Positions 1 through 8,445 of a DNA stretch of 64,000 bases are shown in pieces. The translations under genes were made by a program, and so were the position numbers. This stretch comes from Candidatus Heimdallarchaeota archaeon (GTDB lineage: Archaea > Asgardarchaeota > Heimdallarchaeia > Heimdallarchaeales > Kariarchaeaceae), in the NCBI GenBank assembly GCA_030149205.1, contig JASBSB010000001.1, positions 198,357-262,356 on the forward strand, written 5' to 3'. Below the pieces are notes generated by a model. It did not search any database. It worked only from the letters and a program-made list of their open reading frames with translations, and was not told the DNA's origin. Position 1 is the stretch's first letter, and every line of letters begins with the position of its first letter.

Positions 1-1238
1 AGATTACACTTGGTCCAAGTTTACAAGAAGAAATGTGGCCACAATGTTTATACACTCAGATTAAGGCGATTCACAGATTAGGGGTAGAAGATTCAACAAT
101 TCAGAGCATAATAGATAATGCACTGAGCAGGGTAAATGACTCAGGAACTATCAACGATTTAAATGAATGGGATGCATTGGGATCATTGGTTCTAAGTGTT
201 GCTATCTCCAATCAGTTCACAAATGACACGAATTGGTTAGGCGAAAAATTTTCAATCATCAAAAAAATAATAGAAAATTTTTCAAAGCTTCGGAAAAAAA
301 ACCAAACAGATGATCCAAGGAATGTCCTACTCCCAGCAGGAACTCAGGCATTTTATGACCCTATCTTTAAAATATCAGACCAGTTTTTCTACCATAACAT
401 GTGGGCATTAAAGGGAATTGAGATATTTAGACAGCTAGCTTTAAAATTAGGAAGAAAGAACGAAAGTGAGGCAAAGACTTCTGAAATACAAAAATATCGT
501 GACGACCTTAACTCACTAATGATTCAATCTTCCTCAACAAATGGGTTTGTTACCCTTGGTCCAAAATTACAGGAAAATGCGAGCATGTTTTTTAATTTAC
601 ACTCATTCTATCCACTTAGGTTACACACAAACAATTTTCAGCCTCTCATTAACACCCTGAATCAGATATCAAAAGAATATGTTGTAGATGGGGGGCTTTT
701 AATGTATCAACCATGGAATGCCTACGGAACTTATCTAACTATGCAATACGCACAGATGTTAAGGTATGTTGAGAGAACAGAGAAAATAAAGAACTCCATT
801 GATTTCTTAATAAAGAATCCAACAAACAAACAGGGTTGGGGAGAAGGAATAAGTCCAAACAGGAACAGTGCATCTGTAGGAGATTCTCCCAATGGATATG
901 CAGCCGCAGAATTCATTAACCTAATCGTTGACCTCTTTGTTGATGAACCACTGTTTGAGGATATCACCTTGTTAAAAGGTATTCCCTTAGATTGGTTGAA
1001 GAATGGAGTCGAAGCCCAAAACCTCCATCTTTCAGATGGAGATCACATTTCATTGAAAGCATCTCTCACAGCTAATATATTTGAGCTTGAATATGACTAT
1101 TCTGGAAACAAACCACTTTTCCTCTACCTCCCCTTAAAACCTGAAAGAATAGATAAAACATTAACCCAAACCTCTCCAGATCATTATAAATTACCATCGA
1201 ACAAAGGTTCAGTAAAAATACCAGTTATTCTAAACTAA
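1..1238 (+). CDS. Six-hairpin glycosidase-like protein, partial (start lies left of window)
   Basis: The reading frame is open from base 3 to the stop at 1236-1238, so the true start is outside the window and the first in-window ATG (33) is internal. The first visible residues (TLGPSLQEE) recur around residue 175 as TLGPKLQEN followed by a similar helix, as expected of repeated helical hairpins. A Q-W-G-E-G region near residue 270 and a C-terminal beta-rich stretch (LLKGIPLDWLKNG...) resemble the end of GH65/GH95-like (alpha/alpha)6 glycosidases. I infer a carbohydrate-active or related toroid protein; no catalytic acid could be assigned. Its 3' end overlaps the convergent gene by 14 bp. Confidence 0.6.
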   Translation, partial: ITLGPSLQEEMWPQCLYTQIKAIHRLGVEDSTIQSIIDNALSRVNDSGTINDLNEWDALGSLVLSVAISNQFTNDTNWLGEKFSIIKKIIENFSKLRKKNQTDDPRNVLLPAGTQAFYDPIFKISDQFFYHNMWALKGIEIFRQLALKLGRKNESEAKTSEIQKYRDDLNSLMIQSSSTNGFVTLGPKLQENASMFFNLHSFYPLRLHTNNFQPLINTLNQISKEYVVDGGLLMYQPWNAYGTYLTMQYAQMLRYVERTEKIKNSIDFLIKNPTNKQGWGEGISPNRNSASVGDSPNGYAAAEFINLIVDLFVDEPLFEDITLLKGIPLDWLKNGVEAQNLHLSDGDHISLKASLTANIFELEYDYSGNKPLFLYLPLKPERIDKTLTQTSPDHYKLPSNKGSVKIPVILN

Positions 1239-3690
1239 AAGATTGTATCAACCTTAACCTTACGAGTATCTGTTTGGGGTCTGTCCAAAGATGAGAACTT
1301 ACTTGATAAGAATATATTTCTGACAATTTGTGTCCATTATTACTTAAATTTTGATACAGAACAACCTTAGGGATTGAGAAATTTACAAGGAAAAACATAG
1401 AGTGATTAAATCTAGTAGAAGACACTATTATAAGTATCCCAAATGTGCTTTTATTTCCAACTAAAATAGGTAAATCTAATAAATTACCCTTGCCTACTCT
1501 AAATATTGGATTTGGGATATTGATTGTGATGTTTTTGAATAATGTGAAATTTCTATCCACAAAAGAAACATTGACAGAACTAATTGTGGTGGAGATGAGT
1601 CCTCGAATTCTTACTGAAGATGCTGTTAAATTGACATTTTGAATTACCAAAACAGTGGAATCACGTGTGATAGTTTGTATATTATTTAAAAAGTCTGACT
1701 CTTTGTTTGTTTTCTCAAAAACCAAATACCAGAGTTTTGACACATTTGTGGGCCAACTGACGTTTGAATACATCCAATCACCTTTTGCAATCATTGGATA
1801 AACTGACCAATTTCGACCATAGTTTGAAGAGACTACTAGGTCAGCTGCAAATTTTAAACCACCAGTTAATATACCAATTGAAAAGTTATGATCATTGTTT
1901 GATAGAATCTCAGGGTTGAACTGTGGAGGTATTCTATCTTCTAGTTTAGAAGCTGGATTAACCAAAACTGAATATTGAACAAAATTTGACCTTGCATCAG
2001 CCCCTATAAAGCTTATTTGAAATTGACCTGAATAGCTTGATAAATTCAATAATACCTCTATTGGACGACTTAAATTTTGATTAACGTAGGAATAACCTTT
2101 GTAAGGATTTCCAATCCTAAAGGAAGTTTTCCACCTAAGGTACAAAGCACTAGTATCGACCATTGTCACATTTAGTAATTTCTTCGTATCAACAACGGGA
2201 TTTTTATTTATGTCGACCCCATTTAATAAGAGAGCAGGTTTGTCTGACTCAACTCGAAATGTAACTGCACGTAAAATAACTTTACTTGAGTTATAAAAAT
2301 GGACCTCGAGTTTATATGTTCCATCAGAGAGGTGTAACTCTGCGGAAGTTGAAATGTTTATAAATTTGCCATTAAGAGTAACGGAGTAATTTAATCCAGC
2401 TGTAAATTGAACTGGCACATTGTTTGACATTACACCTCCGTTATAAGGATATCTTATCCAGGGATCATTTAGTCTCCGACCCTGATGCAAGATGAGTAAC
2501 CGAACTAACTCGAAAATGTCATTCTTTGCCATTACATCACTGGAAAATATACCAAGACAAGCAATACTTCCGCCATATGGACCATAAGGTAATTTTTCAT
2601 ACACCTTAATTCCTCTATACTTTTGACTAAAGGATGTTTTCCAGGTAGCAATCGTGTGAATGTTAGGTGTGATAACGGAATTTTCCTCATGAGATGTATA
2701 ATAAGCGCTACCAATTTTTTTGATTCCTTTCTTCAAAAACTCCATTGTCACAGGATGTGGGTTCGAATCATTATTTAATACCGCTCCATAGATTGGTCCT
2801 CTTCGAAAGGTATCATAAAAGCTACCAAACCAGTTCAAATGTTCAGAAGTTGACCGTTGATTGAAAAAACGCCCTTGATAATTATCGGTTCTTTTTGCTG
2901 AATGTCCATTGAATTGCCATCCATGACCTGAAATTAAAATAACCTCATTGGTTGTTGGATTGTAATCCACCTCCGCAAAAAAGGCGTTTCCATCAACAAC
3001 TAAAATATTCCCACCCGATTTTACGAATTTCATAATATTTTGATACTCGTCTAATGTGATGTACTCATTATGAAAAAATATCATAGTTGAATAAATGGGT
3101 TGACCATCTTTGTCAAATATTTGTCCAAAATGAACTTGTTGATCATTAATTAGAAAGATTGACCCTGTTGAATTAGGAATCCCTTTTAGAAGAGAATTTA
3201 ATGTATTTGCTTTATATGAAGATGTTCCTGCCTTTGACTTCAAATACTTTATTGGATCTAATTTTGGATTACCAAAGAAGGTGTAAAATTTGTTGTAAGC
3301 AGCATCTGTAAATGTTGGTTGAACAAGTGCGACTCTAGGAAACCGCGAGTTATGAATTGTTGAGTAGTAATTTAATGGAAGGATCCTTTCTGCTTTGAGT
3401 TGAGGAGATGGAATTTTAGGAATTTTGGTTTCGTTTGGAGGTGGAGTGTAAGGTGGATTTCTTGGACTTCTAGGAAATTTGGGTCTAGTATCATTCTTTG
3501 GAGGATATAAAACATCATCTCCATTATTTTTAGAATTGTTTGTTCTTGGATATGTATTAATTGGAGTTGGAGATTGTTTACCAGGTAATTTGGGTTCGTT
3601 ATCTGTATAGTTTATCTGAACCAAGAAGCTGAATGCTAGGATTACAATAAGCAATCCAACAAAAGCTTTTGAATCAGTTTTAGTCATCAT
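1225..3690 (-). CDS. Large membrane-anchored or secreted glycoprotein with GATase-like domain
   Basis: 821 residues. An uncleaved or signal-type hydrophobic segment lies at residues 9-25, followed by a Pro/Asn/Thr-rich linker (about 30-105). A Rossmann-like block around residues 205-245 contains FVKSGGNILVVDG, as in ThuA/DUF4350-like class I GATase folds that have lost the nucleophile. The C-terminal half looks like beta-sandwich repeats. N-x-S/T sequons are very frequent, fitting an extracellular glycosylated protein. No C-terminal membrane anchor is seen. It starts at ATG 3690 (the first of two tandem ATGs) with an AGAGGTG Shine-Dalgarno-like element at 3704-3710. Resemblance to the C-terminal part of N,N-dimethylformamidase large subunits is possible; the function is unknown. 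Confidence 0.6.
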   Translation of the reverse strand: MMTKTDSKAFVGLLIVILAFSFLVQINYTDNEPKLPGKQSPTPINTYPRTNNSKNNGDDVLYPPKNDTRPKFPRSPRNPPYTPPPNETKIPKIPSPQLKAERILPLNYYSTIHNSRFPRVALVQPTFTDAAYNKFYTFFGNPKLDPIKYLKSKAGTSSYKANTLNSLLKGIPNSTGSIFLINDQQVHFGQIFDKDGQPIYSTMIFFHNEYITLDEYQNIMKFVKSGGNILVVDGNAFFAEVDYNPTTNEVILISGHGWQFNGHSAKRTDNYQGRFFNQRSTSEHLNWFGSFYDTFRRGPIYGAVLNNDSNPHPVTMEFLKKGIKKIGSAYYTSHEENSVITPNIHTIATWKTSFSQKYRGIKVYEKLPYGPYGGSIACLGIFSSDVMAKNDIFELVRLLILHQGRRLNDPWIRYPYNGGVMSNNVPVQFTAGLNYSVTLNGKFINISTSAELHLSDGTYKLEVHFYNSSKVILRAVTFRVESDKPALLLNGVDINKNPVVDTKKLLNVTMVDTSALYLRWKTSFRIGNPYKGYSYVNQNLSRPIEVLLNLSSYSGQFQISFIGADARSNFVQYSVLVNPASKLEDRIPPQFNPEILSNNDHNFSIGILTGGLKFAADLVVSSNYGRNWSVYPMIAKGDWMYSNVSWPTNVSKLWYLVFEKTNKESDFLNNIQTITRDSTVLVIQNVNLTASSVRIRGLISTTISSVNVSFVDRNFTLFKNITINIPNPIFRVGKGNLLDLPILVGNKSTFGILIIVSSTRFNHSMFFLVNFSIPKVVLYQNLSNNGHKLSEIYSYQVSSHLWTDPKQILVRLRLIQSFSLE

Positions 3691-4171
3691 GTTTTTTTTG
3701 ACACACCTCTATTTTAACCTATCTCATTTTTATTATAATAACCGAAAAAAACTCATTTTTGAATCTCTCTAGAAATTTGTGCGGATGATTTCAATTCTAA
3801 TTTTGCTAAATCATCGATGAGGAGATTAGATACTATATCGATAAATTCATCAAACAGTATTAAATAATCCCCAATAATTACAGCTATAGCCGATAATAGG
3901 GCCCTTACATCATAAAATATTATAATTCATCGCTACACATCGGTGACTCACCATCAGAATCAAATATGATTCGATAGAGAGCATCACAAATCATCGATGT
4001 TACAACATCACTTCATCGCAATTTAATTGATGAACCATCGACAACTATATCGATGAAATAATCATACATAATTTGATAAGGTATTGAAATGTAAATGATA
4101 TGAATAAAAACAGAAAGACGTAGAGGTTTAGAATCTCATGGATCCTGGTAGAAAATCTATGTGTAACTATT
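3691..4171. other. 481-bp non-coding block with a cluster of ATCGAT palindromes
   Basis: No credible gene was found. ATCGAT occurs at 3813-3818, 3837-3842, 3993-3998 and 4049-4054, the first inside the perfect 10-bp palindrome TCATCGATGA (3811-3820) and the second inside TATCGATA (3836-3843). Partial sites (TTCATCG at 3926, ACATCGG at 3937, CTTCATCG at 4011, CCATCG at 4035) fill the gaps. The left end also holds the promoter of the leftward glycoprotein gene (TATTATAATA near 3731-3740). Confidence 0.6.
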
Positions 4172-4852
4172 TCAACTATTCTGGGTTAAATTCAAATTAT
4201 TTCTTTCCCTATGTTCTGAAGAAGTAAATACCTTTTTCTTTCTGAACAAGGCTCTAGGACGACTCAAAGTATAAAGGGTCCGCCATAATACGCCAACTGG
4301 GGTAATTAGTAGAGACTCGATGAAGAGCCATTTGAATATTTTAAATTTTGTTGCCGCGAAGGTTTGTGGACAATATTTATTATACATTGACCTAATCCTC
4401 TCATCAATCAAATAATCAATATCATAAATTTCCAATTGTGTAACCACATATTCATGTGCCGAATAACTATTCGTGAAAAGATGTTTTTTAATGCTCTTTA
4501 TCCTCTTATGTTCGAACTCTGCAGTAATCTTACCGTTGTGGTAAACTCGAATATGAATCTCTATTGGTATTTCTTGAAAGTGTGAAAATTTTACACCTCC
4601 AAATATTTGACCAACCCTCCGGATCTGAAATGGGGTATAGACAAACCCTAATTCTTTGAAGAGATCAACACAGTCCCAAGCGGAGTTCGGATGTACATAA
4701 ACCTTTACGTGCTCTGGGAAGTTTTTGGGTATCTCTTCCATAGCATACTGTATCAATTGTTCTTTATAAGGACATTGATTGGCATTGATTAATCGAACCA
4801 AGGAAGAACCAAAATCAATCAGATGTTGATTTCTTTGGTTAGAGACCCTCAT
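4172..4852 (-). CDS. Hypothetical protein, 226 aa
   Basis: I do not recognise this family. The frame is long and starts at ATG 4850-4852. The protein is mixed alpha/beta, with a basic stretch around residues 115-125, a hydrophobic segment near residues 172-196 that could be a single membrane helix or a buried core, and a very basic C-terminal tail. There is no signal peptide. It stands alone between two non-coding blocks and is divergent from the ArsR-type regulator. A perfect 11-bp inverted repeat lies about 70 bp upstream of its start. Function unknown. Confidence 0.6.
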   Translation of the reverse strand: MRVSNQRNQHLIDFGSSLVRLINANQCPYKEQLIQYAMEEIPKNFPEHVKVYVHPNSAWDCVDLFKELGFVYTPFQIRRVGQIFGGVKFSHFQEIPIEIHIRVYHNGKITAEFEHKRIKSIKKHLFTNSYSAHEYVVTQLEIYDIDYLIDERIRSMYNKYCPQTFAATKFKIFKWLFIESLLITPVGVLWRTLYTLSRPRALFRKKKVFTSSEHRERNNLNLTQNS

Positions 4853-5192
4853 GTATGAATTTATGATGAATTATTTCAAATCTAAGGTAAATAATCATAA
4901 GGCTTTTTAAGAGATAATTTAGCATATTTTAGGTTTGTTTCGTTCGAACTGTCCTAAAATATGTGTGTTGGGTCGGAAGAATACAATTTGAAATCTTTTT
5001 ATATAATTTAAAATTCAGTAGACAGTTAATAACATGCTGATTTTTTTAATAAAATTCAGTTTCTTTATGCTATTTTAATAATTTTTCCGCAATATCTCAG
5101 GTTATTAAATAAGACATCACATATATTAACTATTTACTGAAAGGTTTAAATAGCCTTCCGACCAAGTAAGAATAGCATTTAGAGGGTTAGAA
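4853..5192. promoter_or_regulatory. 340-bp divergent intergenic region
   Basis: AT-rich, with no gene seen. It carries the 11-bp inverted repeat described separately (4923-4963) and, at the right end, a TATA-like TTTAAATA at 5145-5152 and an AG-rich stretch (AGAGGG, 5181-5186) ahead of the GTG start at 5193. Confidence 0.5.
4923..4963. repeat. Perfect 11-bp inverted repeat enclosing GTTCGAAC
   Basis: CATATTTTAGG at 4923-4933 is matched exactly by CCTAAAATATG at 4953-4963, with a 19-nt spacer. The spacer contains the 8-bp palindrome GTTCGAAC at 4942-4949. It lies between divergent genes, so it is either an operator or, if transcribed, a hairpin. Neither can be decided here. Confidence 0.6.
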
Positions 5193-5489
5193 GTGACAGA
5201 ATTAAGATTAACACAGGAAGACAGAAGTAAAATAATTACTATATCAAAAGCAATGGCATCAGAAACCAGGTTTTCAATTTTACAACTATTATCTGAAGAT
5301 GAATATGATATTAGTAAGCTTGCCCGTACTTTGGATCAGACAGAGGCAAATATTAGTGCACAAGTTAAGCATTTGGAGAAAGCCAAACTTGTCGAGTGTC
5401 GTTATGAACCAGGGAATCACGGTGTAAGAAAGATTTGTAAGACAATTATTCACTCCTTAAACATTGAGATAATTAAAGAAGATTCGTAA
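5193..5489 (+). CDS. ArsR-type winged-helix transcriptional regulator
   Basis: 98 residues with an ArsR-like HTH across nearly the whole length: a helix with ASETRFSILQLL (residues 22-33), a recognition region DISKLARTLDQTEANISAQVKHLEKAKLV and a beta wing. The GTG start is 40 bp downstream of a TATA-like TTTAAATA and follows an AG-rich RBS-like stretch. No metal-binding cysteine pair of the classical ArsR type is present (one Cys in the wing region and one near residue 83), so it is better read as a general DNA-binding regulator. The target is unknown; the next gene is a stand-alone RAM domain. Confidence 0.8.
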   Translation: MTELRLTQEDRSKIITISKAMASETRFSILQLLSEDEYDISKLARTLDQTEANISAQVKHLEKAKLVECRYEPGNHGVRKICKTIIHSLNIEIIKEDS

Positions 5490-5590
5490 TTTTAGCAGAT
5501 TTATTCATAAAAACTTGGCATTTTTTCTTTGAATTCACTAGTCTTTTTAATTATGGAAACTAGTATAAGTTAGCTAAAACTGGTGAAACT

Positions 5591-5830
5591 ATGGCAGAAG
5601 CATACATTTTAATCAACACCAATGTTGGTGCAGAACTAGACCTTCTTCCCAAGATACGATCCTTGAAGGGAGTTGTCCTGGCAGACATTGTCTATGGAAC
5701 TTTTGATCTGATTGTGAAGGTAAAGGCCACAAGTCAACAAGAACTCAACCAGACTGTTCTTAAGCAGTTTCGTACTTTAGATGGTATTAGAACTACTATG
5801 ACACTTATGGCACTAAGTGAAGACGATTAA
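5591..5830 (+). CDS. Stand-alone Lrp/AsnC ligand-binding (RAM) domain protein
   Basis: 79 residues matching only the alpha-beta RAM domain of Lrp/AsnC regulators: AYILINTNVGAE start, a G-V-V-x-A-D-I-V-Y-G-T-F-D motif and a C-terminal ...TTMTLMAL strand. There is no HTH. Such small proteins assemble as dimers or octamers and bind amino acids or other small molecules; some regulate DNA-binding partners. It follows the ArsR-type HTH gene but has its own T/A-rich promoter-like element (CTTTTTAATTA near 5543), so a functional link is only a guess. Its stop directly abuts the convergent EamA gene. Confidence 0.85.
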   Translation: MAEAYILINTNVGAELDLLPKIRSLKGVVLADIVYGTFDLIVKVKATSQQELNQTVLKQFRTLDGIRTTMTLMALSEDD

Positions 5831-6742
5831 TTAATCTTGAGACCTTAATTTATTTTCAAAGTTAATTTCTACCGCATTGGCAATTAGAATTAAGATCATT
5901 CCTCCTATTACCACGATTGTTGGTAGAACCATTCGTATAATATCTATTAGCAGGGCAAATATTGGTTCCAATGCGAAAATTATTGCAATTGTGGGTGGGG
6001 TGACACCAACCTTCTGAGCAAAAGTTTGACTGACAAATGCGAAGGCACTTGCAAAAAAAGCGGTTACAAGTAGGGTGATCCAGACGATCATAGGTTCATT
6101 AGCTGTACCTGGTATCCAATATGTAGAATTTATAAGAGAAAGAACACCAGATTCGAGTGAAACCACGTAGAGCTGAAGTGTTACAAGGGTGTACACAGGT
6201 AGATTAGCATATCTGTCTGTGAACAGAACGTGATATGCCACAGCGAAGGCTGTTACCACAATTAGCATATCCCCAATTTGTGGCATTAGGCTGTTAAAAT
6301 CAAGTGTCATCAACGCAAGCCCTGTCAGTGAAATGACGGTTGTCCCAATCTGTGTTTTTGAAATTTTCTTTTTGAATGGGGGGGTGATTGCTACAATCGG
6401 CACGAGTACCACATTTATCCCAGTTATGAACGCTGCTTTAGCTGGTGTTGTCAGAGTTAATCCAATAGTTTGAAAGATGAATGATATGTACAGTAGGGTC
6501 CCCAGCAGGATTGCAGGAAGTAGTACACCTCTGATTGAAGTATGCTTTAATTCTCTCAAAGCCAATGGTGTGAGTATTACTGCTGCAATCAGAAACCTTA
6601 CTGTTAAGAATCCATCGATCGGGATATATGTTACAGTCTCCTTTACCAGAAAGAATGTACTTCCCCAGAAGAATGTTGTGAGTATCAACATTAAGAGGCT
6701 GGTCTGGTATGTTCTCACGAATAGCTCTACTTCTATGATCAC
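5831..6742 (-). CDS. EamA/DMT-superfamily permease
   Basis: About 303 residues, ten predicted membrane helices arranged as two EamA repeats (roughly residues 18-145 and 160-290), with the family signature TTFFWGSTFFLVKE near the first helix. These transporters export or import metabolites such as amino acids, nucleotides or sugars; the substrate cannot be told. The longest reading starts at GTG 6742. An internal ATG at residue 18, just before the first helix, is an alternative start. The GCAGTGC array begins about 20 bp upstream of the GTG start, in the expected promoter position. The 3' end abuts the RAM gene with no gap. Confidence 0.85.
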   Translation of the reverse strand: MIIEVELFVRTYQTSLLMLILTTFFWGSTFFLVKETVTYIPIDGFLTVRFLIAAVILTPLALRELKHTSIRGVLLPAILLGTLLYISFIFQTIGLTLTTPAKAAFITGINVVLVPIVAITPPFKKKISKTQIGTTVISLTGLALMTLDFNSLMPQIGDMLIVVTAFAVAYHVLFTDRYANLPVYTLVTLQLYVVSLESGVLSLINSTYWIPGTANEPMIVWITLLVTAFFASAFAFVSQTFAQKVGVTPPTIAIIFALEPIFALLIDIIRMVLPTIVVIGGMILILIANAVEINFENKLRSQD

Positions 6743-6760
6743 TTAATGGTTTTGTTGTAT

Positions 6761-6930
6761 CCTGTGCAGTGCCGTTTGCAATTGAGCAGTGCATCACCAT
6801 CCTGCGCAGTGCGCATGTCTGCTGAGCAGTGCACGCATGACCCTGCGCAGTGCCTAGAACTGCACATGCGCAATAAGATGCGCAGTGCACAAGGCAGACA
6901 AAGAAAGGATGTTGCAGTGCACAAGGCATT
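6761..6930. repeat. Array of seven GCAGTGC units, about 20-bp period at one end
   Basis: GCAGTGC occurs exactly at 6766, 6786, 6806, 6826, 6847, 6882 and 6914 (start positions), giving spacings of 20, 20, 20, 21, 35 and 32 bp. Palindromic TGCGCA overlaps or neighbours it at 6803, 6810, 6844, 6867 and 6879. The last two units share 15 identical bases (GCAGTGCACAAGGCA at 6882-6896 and 6914-6928). The segment is visibly GC-rich in an AT-rich window. Two-helical-turn spacing next to the EamA start suggests stacked binding sites for one regulator on one DNA face; this is inference. Confidence 0.8.
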
Positions 6931-7214
6931 TACACTGATCCTGTGGTTACCAAATCATAGATTCTTCAAGGGTATAACTGATCTTTCTTACATGAACAAT
7001 GCAGAGATTAGAAGATTGGGTTAAAAAATTGAAGAGGGATCATTTAATTATGCATCTAGATTAGCATATGACTTCGACCTACTTTTTTACCAATGACGCA
7101 GATTTCAGAGTATGTAATTGTTTGTCCTGAAAAACAATCTTAGCACTTCTAACTATTAAATACTTAATTTAAAAATTGCTACTTTATAATTAGTTGTTAG
7201 CGTTTACTATATCT

Positions 7215-7223
7215 TTTATAATA
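7215..7223 (+). promoter_or_regulatory. TATA-like box of the PAS-domain gene
   Basis: TTTATAATA centred about 25 bp before the GTG start at 7244, fitting a leaderless archaeal transcript. Confidence 0.5.
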
Positions 7224-7243
7224 AATTAGGACATATTATTAAT

Positions 7244-8161
7244 GTGTCATTAGATTCATCTCTGCTTAAAGATTTAGACAATTCAGGTCTTCCAGCTAAG
7301 ATTTTAGATAGTCTCCCTTATGCAATAAGCATTCAAAAGAACTCAAGAGAGGTGATTTATGAAAATAAGAAAATGGTAGAGATTTTTGACTCTCGCATAG
7401 GAAACTCGTGTTACACTCGCTGGTCTTATCTGGATGATTATACAAACGCTATTTGTGTTGATTGTCCTTCAAAATTCTCCATCCATGATGGAAAGGAACA
7501 CTTCATTATTCGGAAGACAGAAAACAAGGATGGTGAGGAGATGGTGCTTGAGATTAGGCACGTTCCCATTTTTGAATCAGATGGTAGTATTCACGGATTT
7601 ATTGAGATTATGCAAAATGTTACACCTCAAAAGAAGGTTCGATATCTACAACTGTTGGACAGAGAGGGACTCAAGTCCAAAGTATTTGTAGCTTTAACAC
7701 AGTTCAATGGATTACCAACAAACATGGTTATTCAAAAGGAACCAGTACCTTTCATCTCCTCTTCCTCAGATTCAGAGATTGAATTTTATGGAAAAAGTTC
7801 TATATTTTGGACTGCTGCGATTGGGCAAGGATCGTATTGGAAATCTGGATTTTTTGGACCACTTCCGCTCCTAGACATCGAGGATTATCAAACATACGCT
7901 TTCAGCTTTAGGCTTAAATCGGAGCAGGAGATTGATGATCGATTAGAAGGTGAATCATTGCTGCTTCTTCAATTTTTTGTTCCTTTTGAAGCAACAATTT
8001 TGTTAACAAACCAGCCTGAGATCAAAGAATTCATCAGTGAGTGGGTATCACAATATACCAGTGTTGAGGATATACGAGAGAGGTTTAACATTTTGGAATT
8101 CAAAGAGAGATTTTTTGAAAAATTAAAAAGAGTTAATATTGAGGTTCAATCTTTTATTTAA
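7244..8161 (+). CDS. PAS-domain signalling protein with unknown C-terminal domain
   Basis: 305 residues. Residues about 18-128 form a PAS domain of the type with a cysteine motif (CYTRW... followed by CVDCP), common in prokaryotic sensors, and end with the FIEIMQNVTPQKK strand-linker typical of PAS. There is no kinase, cyclase or HTH module. Residues about 140-305 are beta-rich then helical; the pattern faintly suggests a longin/roadblock-like fold but I cannot establish it. It is probably a cytosolic sensor relaying through protein contacts. The GTG start is supported by the TATA box 25 bp upstream. Confidence 0.7.
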   Translation: MSLDSSLLKDLDNSGLPAKILDSLPYAISIQKNSREVIYENKKMVEIFDSRIGNSCYTRWSYLDDYTNAICVDCPSKFSIHDGKEHFIIRKTENKDGEEMVLEIRHVPIFESDGSIHGFIEIMQNVTPQKKVRYLQLLDREGLKSKVFVALTQFNGLPTNMVIQKEPVPFISSSSDSEIEFYGKSSIFWTAAIGQGSYWKSGFFGPLPLLDIEDYQTYAFSFRLKSEQEIDDRLEGESLLLLQFFVPFEATILLTNQPEIKEFISEWVSQYTSVEDIRERFNILEFKERFFEKLKRVNIEVQSFI

Positions 8162-8445
8162 CAACAGGGTTCAACTAATTCAAACCAAAATTGGACTAAA
8201 TCAATTGAAACTAATTTCTTTATAGTTAACTGCAATTTCACAATCCAAGAAGATAGGAGATTAAAATCCTATTAACCTAAAAATGTCTTAGGTAATACAG
8301 TTAAACCAAATTTTGGAAAATTTGGTAAAATTTTAAACGATCCTCTAATATCAATAGAAATATTGAACATTGAAATCTTACAGATTAGTGAAGCTTTCAT
8401 TTTGTAAGAAAAACATATTTATACTTGATTAGTTAAGCTTTGACT
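8162..8445. promoter_or_regulatory. Intergenic region with a near-perfect palindrome and TATA box
   Basis: ACCAAATTTT (8305-8314) and AAAATTTGGT (8317-8326) form a 10-bp inverted repeat around GG, ideal as an operator or a short hairpin. A second small stem, ATAGGA/TCCTAT, lies at 8253-8258/8267-8272. The TATA-like ATATTTATA at 8415-8423 is about 25 bp before ATG 8446. Confidence 0.55.

Larger units (their letters stand above)
6743..7243. other. 501-bp non-coding region, GC-rich array then AT-rich promoter stretch
   Basis: The left third is the GC-rich GCAGTGC array (separate entry). The remainder (6930-7243) is ordinary AT-rich DNA with a hairpin-capable ATTGTTT/AAACAAT pair (7117-7123 / 7132-7138) and, at the right end, the TATA box of the PAS gene. 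Reading frames of 60-160 codons cross the array on both strands, but they are low-complexity Cys/Ala/His-rich translations of the repeat and are not considered genes. Confidence 0.6.

Noticed and set aside
2755-2775. T-arm-like GGTTCGAATC as a tRNA remnant.
   Set aside because: It lies inside the coding sequence of the large surface protein with no acceptor or anticodon arms around it.
6761-6930. CRISPR array.
   Set aside because: Units are only 7 bp with at most 15 shared bases, and spacing leaves no room for 30-40-nt spacers between 25-37-nt repeats; no cas gene nearby.
6746-7024. Open frames across the GCAGTGC array (plus and minus strands), up to about 160 codons.
   Set aside because: Translations are repeat-driven and Cys/Ala/His-rich, overlap a convincing non-coding array, and show no family match.
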